Of a stretch of DNA of 64,000 bases, positions 34,829-43,909 are shown piece after piece. Below the pieces are notes generated by a model. It was not told the DNA's origin. It was given only the letters and a program-made list of their open reading frames with translations, and did not search any database. The position numbers and the translations under genes are program-made. The stretch spans positions 27,821 through 91,820 of the forward strand of contig JANWZA010000015.1 of assembly GCA_025054775.1 (NCBI GenBank), written 5' to 3'. Every line of letters starts with the position of its first letter. The stretch's first letter is position 1. This DNA comes from Microscillaceae bacterium. Lineage in GTDB: Bacteria; Bacteroidota; Bacteroidia; Cytophagales; Microscillaceae.

Positions 34829-35755
34829 CTATTTGGTAGCTACAGGTGCTTTATAAAGTTGCCCTTGTGGGGGCTTAGCATTAGGCGGATTAGTGCCTTG
34901 TAAACTCAAAATATAGTTAGCCACGTTTTGTATTTCAACAGGTTTGAGTTGTTGTTGCCAAGAAATCATTCCTTTTTGCGGCACACCATATTTAATGGTT
35001 TTGAATATATCATTGATTGAGCCACCATGTAGCCAGTACTCATCGGTAAGGTTTGGTCCTACTCCTCCTTCTCCTAAGGCCCCATGACAGGCGGCGCATT
35101 TACTTTGGTAAATATTCTTACCTTCAGCAAGTTCTTTTTCTGATTTTACTATTTTTACCGTTTTCTCGTCAATGCTATTTGCATTTTTCTTTTGGTACTC
35201 TGCAATTTGTATTTCGGCTTGTTTTACTTCTGCTTGATATTCAGCCTCAGAGAGAGGGAAGAAACCAATAACGTGATAAAGAAACAAATATGCTGCAGAG
35301 AAAGCAATAGTAGCATAAAACATATATACCCACCAAGGAGGAAGGTGGTTGTTAAGCTCTTTTATACCATCATAATTGTGATCTAGTATTATTTCATGTT
35401 CACGGCTTACAGGAATAGCTCTTGTCATGCGTTTCTCAAAAGCTTTCCACATAGAGGAGAACATACCTTCCTGAGCTAATTCAGGACTTTTCTTTAAGAC
35501 AACTAACTGAACAACATACAAACTATACAGGGCTGTAATTAAGGTAAGCACTGCCACTACAATAGTTAGAGTAACTACTATAATTATCAGCCATTCGATT
35601 TGTGTAATAGGAGCAGTACTTGCCTGTGCCTTTGCTTGAAGTGTACTGATTAGCCCTGCGAATATGAGCAATGGTACTAAAATAGGCTTCCATTGCAGTG
35701 GAAAGGCAAACTGTCTGCCTAGCCATTCTTTTATATTTTGCACTATACGTATCAT
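34829..35755 (-). CDS. ccoP: cbb3 oxidase subunit III (CcoP), single-haem form
   Basis: A 308-residue membrane cytochrome c. Hydrophobic segments lie at about 25-43, 54-85 and 141-166, the middle one followed by the charged MTRAIPVSREHEIILDHNYDGIKELNN stretch typical of CcoP. One haem site, CAACH (Cys220, Cys223, His224), lies in the C-terminal domain with GMISW as the likely methionine ligand. Most proteobacterial CcoP proteins have two such sites; only one is present here. It begins 9 bp after ccoQ and passes electrons to the CcoNO core. Confidence 0.92.
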   Translation of the reverse strand: MIRIVQNIKEWLGRQFAFPLQWKPILVPLLIFAGLISTLQAKAQASTAPITQIEWLIIIVVTLTIVVAVLTLITALYSLYVVQLVVLKKSPELAQEGMFSSMWKAFEKRMTRAIPVSREHEIILDHNYDGIKELNNHLPPWWVYMFYATIAFSAAYLFLYHVIGFFPLSEAEYQAEVKQAEIQIAEYQKKNANSIDEKTVKIVKSEKELAEGKNIYQSKCAACHGALGEGGVGPNLTDEYWLHGGSINDIFKTIKYGVPQKGMISWQQQLKPVEIQNVANYILSLQGTNPPNAKPPQGQLYKAPVATK

Positions 35756-35764
35756 ATTTCTTTT

Positions 35765-35968
35765 TTATTCTTTTGAAGTGAATGATGAATGATTAGTGTT
35801 TGTTGGCACATCGTCTTGCAGAGGCATATTATTCATTCGTTCTATGTGTGGCTTTTTCATTAAAGCTACATAAACTAGTAGCCCTACGAAAAAGCTAACA
35901 AAAATAATGAGCGAAATAACTGGATACACCTCTACTGACTTAATTTGTTCAAAATAATGCTTAAACAT
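35765..35968 (-). CDS. ccoQ: cbb3 oxidase subunit IV (CcoQ-like)
   Basis: A 67-residue protein with one membrane helix (about 18-36, ISLIIFVSFFVGLLVYVAL) and a polar tail. Size, topology and place between ccoNO and ccoP identify it as CcoQ, which stabilises the complex. Sequence identity in this family is low, so the call rests largely on position. Confidence 0.8.
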   Translation of the reverse strand: MFKHYFEQIKSVEVYPVISLIIFVSFFVGLLVYVALMKKPHIERMNNMPLQDDVPTNTNHSSFTSKE

Positions 35969-35996
35969 GGCTTTGTTTGGGTTTATACTATTAATT

Positions 35997-38135
35997 TTAT
36001 TTAGCTTGATTGAGCGTTATATCATTTTTTACCTTGATATCCGTACCTAAACGTTGCATATAAGCAATCAAGGCTACAATTTCTTTATTTTCTGACACTT
36101 TAATTTTATCCGCTTTTAAGTTTTCTACAATCTTTTTAGCTTGTTTTTCCATATCTTTGGGGGCTATGTCTTCATAACCCTCAGGATAAGGCACCCCTAA
36201 CTTTCGCATAGCTGTAATTTTTGCCTTGATATCCTCTTTGTTATACTCTTGCTCAAGGAGCCACGAGTAAGTAGGCATTATAGAATTAGGCGACATTGAG
36301 GTCGGATCTTCCATATGGCGATAGTGCCAGCTATCAGGATACTTACCTCCTAGACGATGCAAATCAGGTCCTGTACGTTTAGATCCCCAAAGGAATGGGT
36401 GGTCATACACAAACTCCCCTGCTTTGGAATATTCCCCATAGCGTTCCGTTTCACTACGGAAGGGGCGCACCATTTGAGAATGACAATTAGAACAACCTTC
36501 ACGAATATAAATATCACGTCCCTCTAATTCAAGTGGAGTATAAGGTTTAACAGAGGCAATGGTAGGAACATTAGATTGAATTAAGAAGGTAGGTATTAAT
36601 TCTAAAACACTTCCTACTAAAATAGCTAAAATAGAAAGTATAGTAAAAGTTACAGGTAAGCGCTCTAATACGTGATGCCAACCTTCATTTGGTTTGGGGA
36701 CATAAACCTTCTCTAAGGCAGGCGCTTCGGCTCGCTCAAAGGCTGCGAATTTACCTTGTGCAGCGGTTTTCATTAAGTTGTAAACCATAATAAATACGCC
36801 TGCAAGATATAATGCCCCTCCTACGGCTCTGAACACGTGTAAGGGTAAAATTTGCGTTACAGTTTCCAAAAAGTTAGGATATTGCAAAAAGCCCTCTGGT
36901 GTAAACTGTTTGAGCATAAGCCCTTGCACTAAAGCAGAGGTATACATAGGTAAAGCATAGAAAATAATGCCTAATGTACCGAGCCAAAAATGTAAATTTG
37001 CTAGTTTGATAGAAAAGAGCTTAGTATTCCACATGCGTGGCACTAACCAATAAAACATACCGAAGGTTAGAAAACCGTTCCATCCCAACCCTCCTACGTG
37101 GACGTGAGCAATTGTCCAATCGGTATAATGTGAAAGAGCATTTACATTTTTTAAGGAGAGCATCGGTCCTTCAAAAGTAGCCATACCATAGGCTGTAATA
37201 GCTACCACAAAGAATTTCAATACGGGATTTTCGCGTACTCTATCCCAAGCACCACGCAAAGTAAGCAAGCCATTTATCATGCCTCCCCAAGAAGGAGCAA
37301 TTAACATGACAGAAAAGACTGTTCCTAAACTTTGTGCCCAATCAGGAAGTGAAGTATAGAGCAAATGGTGAGGACCTGCCCAAATGTAAACGAAAATCAA
37401 CGCCCAGAAGTGAATAATAGACAACCTGTAAGAATATACAGGACGATTAGCCGCTTTGGGCATAAAGTAGTACATCAATCCTAAATAACTTGTAGTAAGA
37501 AAAAACGCTACCGCATTATGCCCATACCACCATTGCACCAAAGCATCTTGCACCCCCGCATATACATAGTAACTTTTAAGAGCAAACACAGGTAATTCTA
37601 CAGAATTGACTATGTGTAAAACCGCTACTGTTACCACCGTAGAAATGTAAAACCAAATAGCAACATACAAATGACGCTCTCTTCTTGTAAGAATTGTACC
37701 AAAGAAGTTAATAGCAAAAATCACCCATACAATCGTAATTGCTATATCTATAGGCCATTCTAATTCAGCATATTCATGACCTGTAGTATAGCCTAAAGGC
37801 AAGGTAATAGCAGCCGCTACGATAATCAATTGCCAACCCCAAAAGTGGAGTTCACTTAACACCCGGCTGTAAAGCGGAGTCTTCAATAACCTTTGCATAG
37901 AGTAGTAAATCCCTGCAAACATGGCATTACCTACAAAAGCAAAGATTACTGCATTAGTATGCAAAGGACGAATGCGCCCAAAGGTGAGGTAAGGTATATC
38001 CATATTCAGAGCGGGATAAAATAATTGTATGGCAATTATCAACCCCACTAACATACCCACAACCCCAAAAACTACCGAAGCAATAATAAACTTACGGACT
38101 ATCTGATTGTCATACTCAAACTGTTCTACTTTCAT
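35997..38135 (-). CDS. ccoNO: Fused cbb3 oxidase subunits I and II (CcoNO)
   Basis: A 712-residue fusion of the catalytic haem-copper subunit CcoN and the monohaem subunit CcoO, a layout common in Bacteroidota. Residues 1-480 show twelve or more membrane helices with the expected histidine ligands, e.g. RPLHTNAVIF (low-spin haem), WWYGHNAVAFFLT and the AGPHHLLYTSLPDW copper region, and DWTIAHVHVGGLGW. After a linker and membrane helix comes the cytochrome domain with CSNCH in EGCSNCHSQMVRPF. It reduces oxygen to water with high affinity and pumps protons. First gene of its block; the assembly genes ccoI and ccoS are not here. Confidence 0.97.
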   Translation of the reverse strand: MKVEQFEYDNQIVRKFIIASVVFGVVGMLVGLIIAIQLFYPALNMDIPYLTFGRIRPLHTNAVIFAFVGNAMFAGIYYSMQRLLKTPLYSRVLSELHFWGWQLIIVAAAITLPLGYTTGHEYAELEWPIDIAITIVWVIFAINFFGTILTRRERHLYVAIWFYISTVVTVAVLHIVNSVELPVFALKSYYVYAGVQDALVQWWYGHNAVAFFLTTSYLGLMYYFMPKAANRPVYSYRLSIIHFWALIFVYIWAGPHHLLYTSLPDWAQSLGTVFSVMLIAPSWGGMINGLLTLRGAWDRVRENPVLKFFVVAITAYGMATFEGPMLSLKNVNALSHYTDWTIAHVHVGGLGWNGFLTFGMFYWLVPRMWNTKLFSIKLANLHFWLGTLGIIFYALPMYTSALVQGLMLKQFTPEGFLQYPNFLETVTQILPLHVFRAVGGALYLAGVFIMVYNLMKTAAQGKFAAFERAEAPALEKVYVPKPNEGWHHVLERLPVTFTILSILAILVGSVLELIPTFLIQSNVPTIASVKPYTPLELEGRDIYIREGCSNCHSQMVRPFRSETERYGEYSKAGEFVYDHPFLWGSKRTGPDLHRLGGKYPDSWHYRHMEDPTSMSPNSIMPTYSWLLEQEYNKEDIKAKITAMRKLGVPYPEGYEDIAPKDMEKQAKKIVENLKADKIKVSENKEIVALIAYMQRLGTDIKVKNDITLNQAK

Positions 38136-38179
38136 TGTATTATCGGATAAAGTGAATAACTTTTCTTTCTTTGGTAATT

Positions 38180-38246
38180 CAAAGGTAGTTTATTGTAATA
38201 TATTTTAGTATGATATCTATTAAACCAAAAAATGACTTTTGTCATT
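38180..38246 (-). promoter_or_regulatory. ccoNO promoter with Crp/Fnr-type operator
   Basis: AATGAC-TTTT-GTCATT (38231-38246) is a perfect palindrome with the half-site form TGAC-N4-GTCA used by Crp/Fnr-superfamily regulators. On the minus strand TACCTTTG (38187-38180) fits the -7 consensus; the start would be near 38176, placing the operator centre about 62 bp upstream, a usual class-I activator position. No good -33 box is seen, in keeping with activator dependence. The divergent DUF5686 gene at 38456 shares this region. Other parts of the 38136-38455 gap show nothing. Confidence 0.6.
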
Positions 38247-38455
38247 TATTGATTTCTTGGCTAATCTTCACCTAATTAAGTAGAGATTAGAGCTAAAAAG
38301 AGACAAGTGGGGAGCTAATACAAAATCAAATTAGGCACTGACCGAGTTGTAAGTATCAAAGCAACCTTAATAAGCTAAACTGTTTCTATAATTTAACTAT
38401 ACTAGATTTTAATTTTGTTCTCTTAAACCATATTCACACTTGATTGTATTGAAAT

Positions 38456-40897
38456 ATGCTTACACTTAGAACTATTTTCTCAGTTTTTATTGCTATTTGT
38501 CTAGTAATTGATAGCCAAGGCGCACGTCTGAAAGGTTTTGTAACAGACTCTAATGATAATCCTTTGCCTTTTGCTACTATTTTTGTAAAAGGAATTAACC
38601 TAACCACAACTACCAACGAAGACGGTTTTTTTTCTATCAAATTAGACAAAGGAACTTATTTTATAGTCTTTACATATATCGGTTATGAGAAAACAGAGCT
38701 TAAAGTTGAGCTACAAGATGAGACCATAGAGCTACACGTAAAACTTCAACCGCAAGCATTTCAGCTGCAAGAAGTAACCATTACGACCATAGACCAAGAC
38801 CCCGCCAACGCTATCATACGCAAAGCCCAAGCAAAGCGAAAATATTACCTCAATGAAGAAGTAAAATCTTACAAATGCAATGCTTACATTAAAGGTTTGC
38901 AACGTATTACTAAAAAACCTGCGCGTATTTTAGGCAGACCAATCCGTTTAGATACAGGAATTGTATATTTCTCTGAATCGTATTCAGAATTAGCTTATAT
39001 GCAGCCCAACCGCTACAAAGAGCGTATGCTTTCTTCTAAAGTAAGTGGCAAAAGTCAGGCGTTTAGTTTCAATCAAGCTGCTGATTCGTGGGTAAATTTG
39101 TACGAAAACATTATTAGCGATGTAGGTCTAGGAGAGCGTGGCTTCGTATCTCCCTTAGCAAATAATGCGTTTGCATATTATCGTTTTCGGTTTGCAGGGG
39201 CGTTTTATCAAAATAATCAACTTATTAATAAAATTAAAGTTATTCCTAAACGAAAGAATGCTCCTGCCTTTGCAGGTTACATTTACATCATTGAAGATAG
39301 TTGGCGTTTGCATAGTACTGACCTCTACGTTCCCAAAGGTTCAATACAATTTGTTGACTCGGCACGTTTGCAACAAGTATATTTACCTCACCCTGCTAAT
39401 CCTGAAATATGGCTTCCTGCTTCGCAAAGAGTGGATTTTAGTTTTAAAGCCTTTGGTATTGAAGGCAAAGGCTATTTTATTTTTATCTTCTCTGACTATG
39501 AATTAGAGCCTGCTTTTCCTAAAAAAACCTTTACAAATGAAGTTTTTAGCATAGAAAAAGACGCTAACAAGCGCGATACTACTTATTGGGAGCAGCTTCG
39601 CCCTATTCCACTCACCACAGAAGAACGCAAAGAATATCGTTTTAAAGATAGTTTAGAGGTAGTGCGTGAAAGTAAGCCTTACAAAGATTCGGTAGATAGA
39701 AAAAATAATGCTTACAAGTTTAGTAATTTTATTTTTGGTTATACTTATCGCAATTCGTTCAAACAGCAAAGTATTAGCGTGCCTGCTTTGGGGACAATTT
39801 GGCAATATAATACCGTAGAAGGTCGAGTAATCAACGCTAATTTTACATTTAAACAGAACTACGAAAACAAAAAAAGTTATTACATTAGTCCTACTATTCG
39901 TTATGGTTTTGCTAATGAGCGTTTGCAAGCTAAAATAGAAGCTAATTATTTATTTAATCCGCAAAAAAGAGCAAGCATTAGCATAGAAGGTGGGCAATTT
40001 ATAGAACAAATTAGCAGGCAAAACTCCATTTCCCCGTTTTTGAATACTGCATACACAATTTTTCTTAAAGAAAATTATCTCAAAATTTATGAAAAAGCAT
40101 ATTTTAAGACTACATGGTTTCAAGAAATTCTTAATGGTTTGTTTGTGAATAGTTATATAGAATGGGCTGAACGTAGACCGTTAGAAAACAATAGTAGTTA
40201 CACTGTTTTTAACATACCTAACCGTGAATTTACCTCTAATCATCCAACCAACAGCGAACTAAACGAAACAAAATTTAATACACACAAAGCATTTACTTTT
40301 GCAATCAGCGTTTTATTTAGACCAGGGCAAAAGTATGCTACTTATCCTAACCAAAAATTTATTATAGAGAACAAATATCCTAATTTTCGTGCAGGTTATC
40401 GTAGAGGTATTCCTACTTTGTTAAATAGTGAGGTAGATTATGACCTTTTAACCATAGGTATGAATGATGATTGGGAGTTAGGTATGATAGGAAGTTTTAG
40501 CTATGATATAGAAGCGGGAACGTTTTTGAATATTAACCGAATGTATTTTATAGATTACCGACATTTTTTAGGTAATCGTACGCTTCTTTTGCAAGATGAT
40601 TTTCGTAGTTTTAAATTATTAGATTATTACGAATTTAGCACTGCAAAATCTTACATCAAAGCTCATGCGGAGCATCATTTTAATGGATTTATCACTAATT
40701 CAATTCCTTTGTTAAAACGTTGGAAGTGGCATTTGGTTCTTGGTGCAAACTATCTTTATACTCCTACCTTAAAACATTACACCGAAATTAGTGCAGGTTT
40801 TGAGAGAATGTTCAAAATTATTCGTGCAGAGTTTGTTACAGCTTTTCAGCAAAACAAGAATATACAAACAGGCATACGTTTGGGCATTGGTTTTTAA
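38456..40897 (+). CDS. DUF5686 outer-membrane protein with carboxypeptidase-like regulatory domain, copy 1
   Basis: An 813-residue exported protein. After a signal peptide (1-22) comes a carboxypeptidase-D regulatory-like beta-sandwich (about 24-105: LKGFVTDSNDNPLPFATIFV, GTYFIVFTYIGYEK). Then a long region with the DUF5686 opening DPANAIIRKAQAKRKYYLNEEVKSYKCNAY pattern and a C-terminal beta barrel ending in a GIRLGIGF strand. It resembles a TonB-independent outer-membrane protein; no plug or TonB box is evident. Function unknown. A paralogue lies at 60896-63502, and each is followed by a 21-bp-periodic repeat array. Confidence 0.8.
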   Translation: MLTLRTIFSVFIAICLVIDSQGARLKGFVTDSNDNPLPFATIFVKGINLTTTTNEDGFFSIKLDKGTYFIVFTYIGYEKTELKVELQDETIELHVKLQPQAFQLQEVTITTIDQDPANAIIRKAQAKRKYYLNEEVKSYKCNAYIKGLQRITKKPARILGRPIRLDTGIVYFSESYSELAYMQPNRYKERMLSSKVSGKSQAFSFNQAADSWVNLYENIISDVGLGERGFVSPLANNAFAYYRFRFAGAFYQNNQLINKIKVIPKRKNAPAFAGYIYIIEDSWRLHSTDLYVPKGSIQFVDSARLQQVYLPHPANPEIWLPASQRVDFSFKAFGIEGKGYFIFIFSDYELEPAFPKKTFTNEVFSIEKDANKRDTTYWEQLRPIPLTTEERKEYRFKDSLEVVRESKPYKDSVDRKNNAYKFSNFIFGYTYRNSFKQQSISVPALGTIWQYNTVEGRVINANFTFKQNYENKKSYYISPTIRYGFANERLQAKIEANYLFNPQKRASISIEGGQFIEQISRQNSISPFLNTAYTIFLKENYLKIYEKAYFKTTWFQEILNGLFVNSYIEWAERRPLENNSSYTVFNIPNREFTSNHPTNSELNETKFNTHKAFTFAISVLFRPGQKYATYPNQKFIIENKYPNFRAGYRRGIPTLLNSEVDYDLLTIGMNDDWELGMIGSFSYDIEAGTFLNINRMYFIDYRHFLGNRTLLLQDDFRSFKLLDYYEFSTAKSYIKAHAEHHFNGFITNSIPLLKRWKWHLVLGANYLYTPTLKHYTEISAGFERMFKIIRAEFVTAFQQNKNIQTGIRLGIGF

Positions 40898-40935
40898 GTA
40901 ATTTTTCTTAAAAACTAGTTGCTAATTATTTAAAG

Positions 40936-41334
40936 TTTTGTTTTTAATACTTTATGTTTAATTTTTAATAGCAAATGTTTACTATTAAATAATAAATATT
41001 TGCTATTAAATAGCGTAAGTTTAGTATTTAATAATATATATTTGCTTTTGAATAGTGCATGTTTAATTTGTAATAATACATGTCTACTTTTTAATGCTTT
41101 TTACTTGCTATTAAGCAATAAAATATTAACATTAAACATTAAAAATTGATTATTTACTAATAAATATTTAACTATTGATAAAAAAGTTTTAACATTTAGT
41201 ATTAAATAATTAAATTTTAGTAATAATTATTTAACATTTAGTATTGTTAGTTTATTTTCTATTATTAGAAATTAAACATTTGATATTAGTTAAGCAACAT
41301 GAATTACTAAATATCTAACATTTAACAGTAGAAG
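40936..41334. repeat. 21-bp-periodic degenerate AT-rich array 1 (19 units)
   Basis: Cutting the sequence every 21 bp from 40936 gives units that align without a gap. In the first half most begin TTT and read TTTrCTATTAAATAryr (e.g. starts at 40978, 40999, 41020, 41041); some contain the palindrome GCTATT-A-AATAGC. In the second half the core becomes TTTAACATTTAGTATTA (41188, 41230) and CTAACATTTAACAGTA (41315), still in register. Single positions vary freely, yet there is no net insertion over 399 bp. The array begins 38 bp after the DUF5686 stop. All frames are rich in stops, so it does not encode protein. Confidence 0.8.
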
Positions 41335-41476
41335 AGATTTATTTATGAATGTACGCAATTTATTTTTTCTTATCTAACTGACGTCATTTTCTTATAGCTC
41401 AACCAAATTCACTAAAAGAAATGCGTGAACAATTCAGCAAAAAAATATTAACTTGCTGTTTGTTTTTCAAGGTAGT

Positions 41477-41989
41477 ATGTGGATAGAGCTAATAATTTTA
41501 CTTGCCGTAACTAGCCTCACGTTTGGAGGGCTTAGCTTGCTCAGGCGGGATAAAAAAGCCCTTCCTTTGACCATGGAGAACGTACTGTACGTGCTTCGCT
41601 CTACGGGTATACACGCCACTTGGGCAGAAAAAGCCACTGAGCAAGCCATAGAACAATACATAGCCCAAAAGCTAGCCCGTTATTTCAGCCCTGTGCATAC
41701 GCAATATAAATTTGTACCTGGCAAATACCGTCGCGAACGTATAGATATTGACCTTGGAGAAGGAAAAATCGGTATTGAAGTAAAATTAGCCAAACTACTC
41801 AAAAAAAGCAATGAACGCAACCGTCTTTTAGGGCAAATTGATTTCTACCTGCAAACTCATTACACCATAAACACCTTGCTTGTGGTAATTGTAGGCCAAG
41901 CCCACGACTGGGAAAATAAATACCTAAAAGAAGCTCTTAGCTTATTGAAACGGAAGAGATGCAAAGTATTTTTGCTCAAAACCCTGTAA
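41477..41989 (+). CDS. Membrane-anchored PD-(D/E)XK nuclease-like protein
   Basis: A 170-residue protein from the ATG at 41477 (a TTG eight codons earlier is open). Residues 2-21 form one membrane helix. The rest shows a restriction-endonuclease-like core: ERIDIDLGEGKIGIEVKLAK with Asp90/Asp92, Glu101 and Lys103 (D-x(n)-E-x-K), then a basic helix RNRLLGQIDFYL with Gln120, and a final strand TLLVVIVG. All expected acidic and lysine residues are present, so catalysis is possible. Partners and substrate are unknown. It lies just downstream of repeat array 1 and upstream of plsY. Confidence 0.6.
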   Translation: MWIELIILLAVTSLTFGGLSLLRRDKKALPLTMENVLYVLRSTGIHATWAEKATEQAIEQYIAQKLARYFSPVHTQYKFVPGKYRRERIDIDLGEGKIGIEVKLAKLLKKSNERNRLLGQIDFYLQTHYTINTLLVVIVGQAHDWENKYLKEALSLLKRKRCKVFLLKTL

Positions 41990-42023
41990 GTAAGTAGTCA
42001 TAAAAAGATTCCCCCTTCTTCAT

Positions 42024-42054
42024 TTTGATATGCATACGAAAATTACTACTTTTG
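42024..42054 (+). promoter_or_regulatory. Promoter of plsY
   Basis: TTTG (42024-42027), a 19-bp spacer and TACTTTTG (42047-42054) match the Bacteroidota consensus without mismatch. The start would be near 42061, giving a 65-nt leader before the plsY ATG. It lies after the nuclease-like gene, so plsY need not depend on that gene's transcript. Confidence 0.75.
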
Positions 42055-42125
42055 CACTACTTAAAAAAGTACAGTTCTTAGTTTAAGAAGTTTACGTTTT
42101 ACTTAAAGATTATCAGTTTTAAGAA

Positions 42126-42803
42126 ATGATTGACTTATTTTTCATCATCTTGGGGGCAGTTGCTGCTTATTTAATTGGCTCTTTTCCTACGGCAGTTTGG
42201 TATAGCAAGCGGTATTTCGGCATTGATGTTCGCGACTATGGGAGTGGTAATGCAGGAGCTACTAACACGTTCAGAGTACTAGGGAGCAGGGCGGGCATGG
42301 TAGTTCTTTTGATTGATGTATTGAAAGGATTTGTAGCTACCTCATTAGCTTGGGTACTTACCTACACCCACCTTGTATCCTATGATGAGTTTATGCTAGA
42401 GAAATTGTTGTTTTACAAACTGATTTTTGGCTTATTGGCTGTACTAGGGCACATATTTCCCATTTATGCCAACTTTAAGGGAGGCAAAGGAGTAGCTACT
42501 TTATTGGGAATGATGCTCTGCGTCAATTGGGCAGTAACGTTAATTTGTTTAGGTATATTTATTATAGTGTTATTACTCTCGCAATATGTTTCTTTGGGCT
42601 CTTTACTAGCAGCGTTAGCTTTTCCCCTGATTTTGCTTTCTCCCCGTTTCAAACCTGACGATCCTGTGCTAACCGTGTTTGGTTTTTTTATGTTCATAGT
42701 TATAGCTATTACGCACAAGAAAAACATCATTCGGTTAGCAAATGGAGAGGAGAGCCGTACTAAAATTTCATTCAAACGGCAAATGAAACTATATCAAGAT
42801 TAA
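42126..42803 (+). CDS. plsY: Glycerol-3-phosphate acyltransferase PlsY
   Basis: A 225-residue inner-membrane enzyme that transfers acyl groups from acyl phosphate to glycerol 3-phosphate, the first acylation of phospholipid synthesis. Motif 1 YGSGNAGATNTFR, motif 2 HIFPIYANFKGGKGVAT and motif 3 around THKKNIIRL are intact, with five membrane helices. Length is normal. PlsX is not adjacent. A clear promoter lies 72-102 bp upstream and a hairpin 32 bp downstream, so it is probably monocistronic. Confidence 0.96.
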   Translation: MIDLFFIILGAVAAYLIGSFPTAVWYSKRYFGIDVRDYGSGNAGATNTFRVLGSRAGMVVLLIDVLKGFVATSLAWVLTYTHLVSYDEFMLEKLLFYKLIFGLLAVLGHIFPIYANFKGGKGVATLLGMMLCVNWAVTLICLGIFIIVLLLSQYVSLGSLLAALAFPLILLSPRFKPDDPVLTVFGFFMFIVIAITHKKNIIRLANGEESRTKISFKRQMKLYQD

Positions 42804-42834
42804 TGCTCAACTTGGAAAAATCGAGGGTAAGGTA

Positions 42835-42869
42835 GAGGTAAAGATACGATAAAAAATATATTTTACCTC
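42835..42869 (+). terminator. Hairpin downstream of plsY
   Basis: GAGGTAAA (42835-42842) pairs with TTTACCTC (42862-42869) across a 19-nt AT-rich loop, 32 bp after the plsY stop. The T-content after it is modest, so termination is plausible and not certain. Confidence 0.4.
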
Positions 42870-43036
42870 AGCCTTTCTTTAGAAAAAAGAGAATGAAAAT
42901 AAGCGAGAATAAACAAACTACCATCGTTAAGTGTATATTTTGTGTTCAATGAGAGGCTAAGCACAGCAGAGTATTGTAGCTGAAAGGTAGTAAATTATCA
43001 TTTTGATAAAGAGTATATAATTTGCTTTCACTTTGT

Positions 43037-43909
43037 TTAGGTCTTTTTAGCTCGTAGCATTCGTAATTTGCCTTGCATGTCAGCACGGATTGTAATTTCT
43101 GAAAAGTTAGCATCTTTTACCAACTGTTCTATGGCTGAGGCATAAAGCGGGTTTAATTCAAAAAAAAGTGTACCTTGTGAAGCTAACTGCTTTTGAGCAA
43201 ATTGGGCTATTTTTTCATAAAAAATAAGCGAATGTAGATTTTCAGGAGGGAAAAGAGCAAGGTGAGGCTCATAAGCTAGTACATTAGGAGCAATGTCTTG
43301 CCTTTCGTGTGGGCTAATGTAGGGCGGATTGCTCACGATAACATTCCAAAATTGGTTTGTAAGGAGTTCGGTTTGTGTTAAAAAATCTACCTCTAAAAAA
43401 TTTACCTCTAAACCTAACTTTTGGGCATTGTAGCGAGCTACTTGCAGGGCTTCAGGGCTAATATCTATGCTTGTAACTTGAGCAAAAGGTAGCAAAGCTT
43501 TAACAGTTAAAGCAATACAACCACTTCCTGTGCCAATATCCAAGACATGAAAATCAGTCAGGTGCTTATTCGATAAATTTTCTTGCACTATCCAACTCAC
43601 TAACTCTTCCGTTTCAGGGCGAGGAATAAGCACGGCAGGTGTTACATAAAACGTTTTGCCTAAAAAATAGGCTTTTTGCAAAATATATTGCAAAGGTTCA
43701 TGCTTTTGCAAACGCACAAGAGCCTCTTGCAGGGCTAATTCTTGGTTTTCAGCAGGTTTGAAATATTTATCACTCAAAATATCCGTTTTGGAAAGTTGAT
43801 AAAAATGTTCTAACAACTCAAAAGCGATAGTTTGGGCTTCTCGGCGCGCATACAAAGCCGAGAGTTGTTGTGTGAGATTTGCAAAAACGATTCGTGAAGA
43901 GATTCTCAC
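43037..43909 (-). CDS. prmC: Release-factor glutamine methyltransferase
   Basis: A 290-residue SAM-dependent enzyme that methylates the glutamine of the GGQ motif in RF1 and RF2. The C-terminal domain has the SAM loop LDIGTGSGCIALTVK and the catalytic VSNPPYIS motif; the N-terminal helical domain with LIPRPETEELV is present. Its start codon overlaps the stop of the M16 peptidase gene by 4 bp (ATGA type), indicating translational coupling in a peptidase-prmC transcript. Confidence 0.96.
   Translation of the reverse strand: MRISSRIVFANLTQQLSALYARREAQTIAFELLEHFYQLSKTDILSDKYFKPAENQELALQEALVRLQKHEPLQYILQKAYFLGKTFYVTPAVLIPRPETEELVSWIVQENLSNKHLTDFHVLDIGTGSGCIALTVKALLPFAQVTSIDISPEALQVARYNAQKLGLEVNFLEVDFLTQTELLTNQFWNVIVSNPPYISPHERQDIAPNVLAYEPHLALFPPENLHSLIFYEKIAQFAQKQLASQGTLFFELNPLYASAIEQLVKDANFSEITIRADMQGKLRMLRAKKT

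Noticed and set aside
40936..41334. CRISPR-like or protein-coding tandem repeat in array 1
   Set aside because: Units are contiguous with no spacers and no invariant repeat, no cas gene is near, and all reading frames contain stops, so neither explanation holds.
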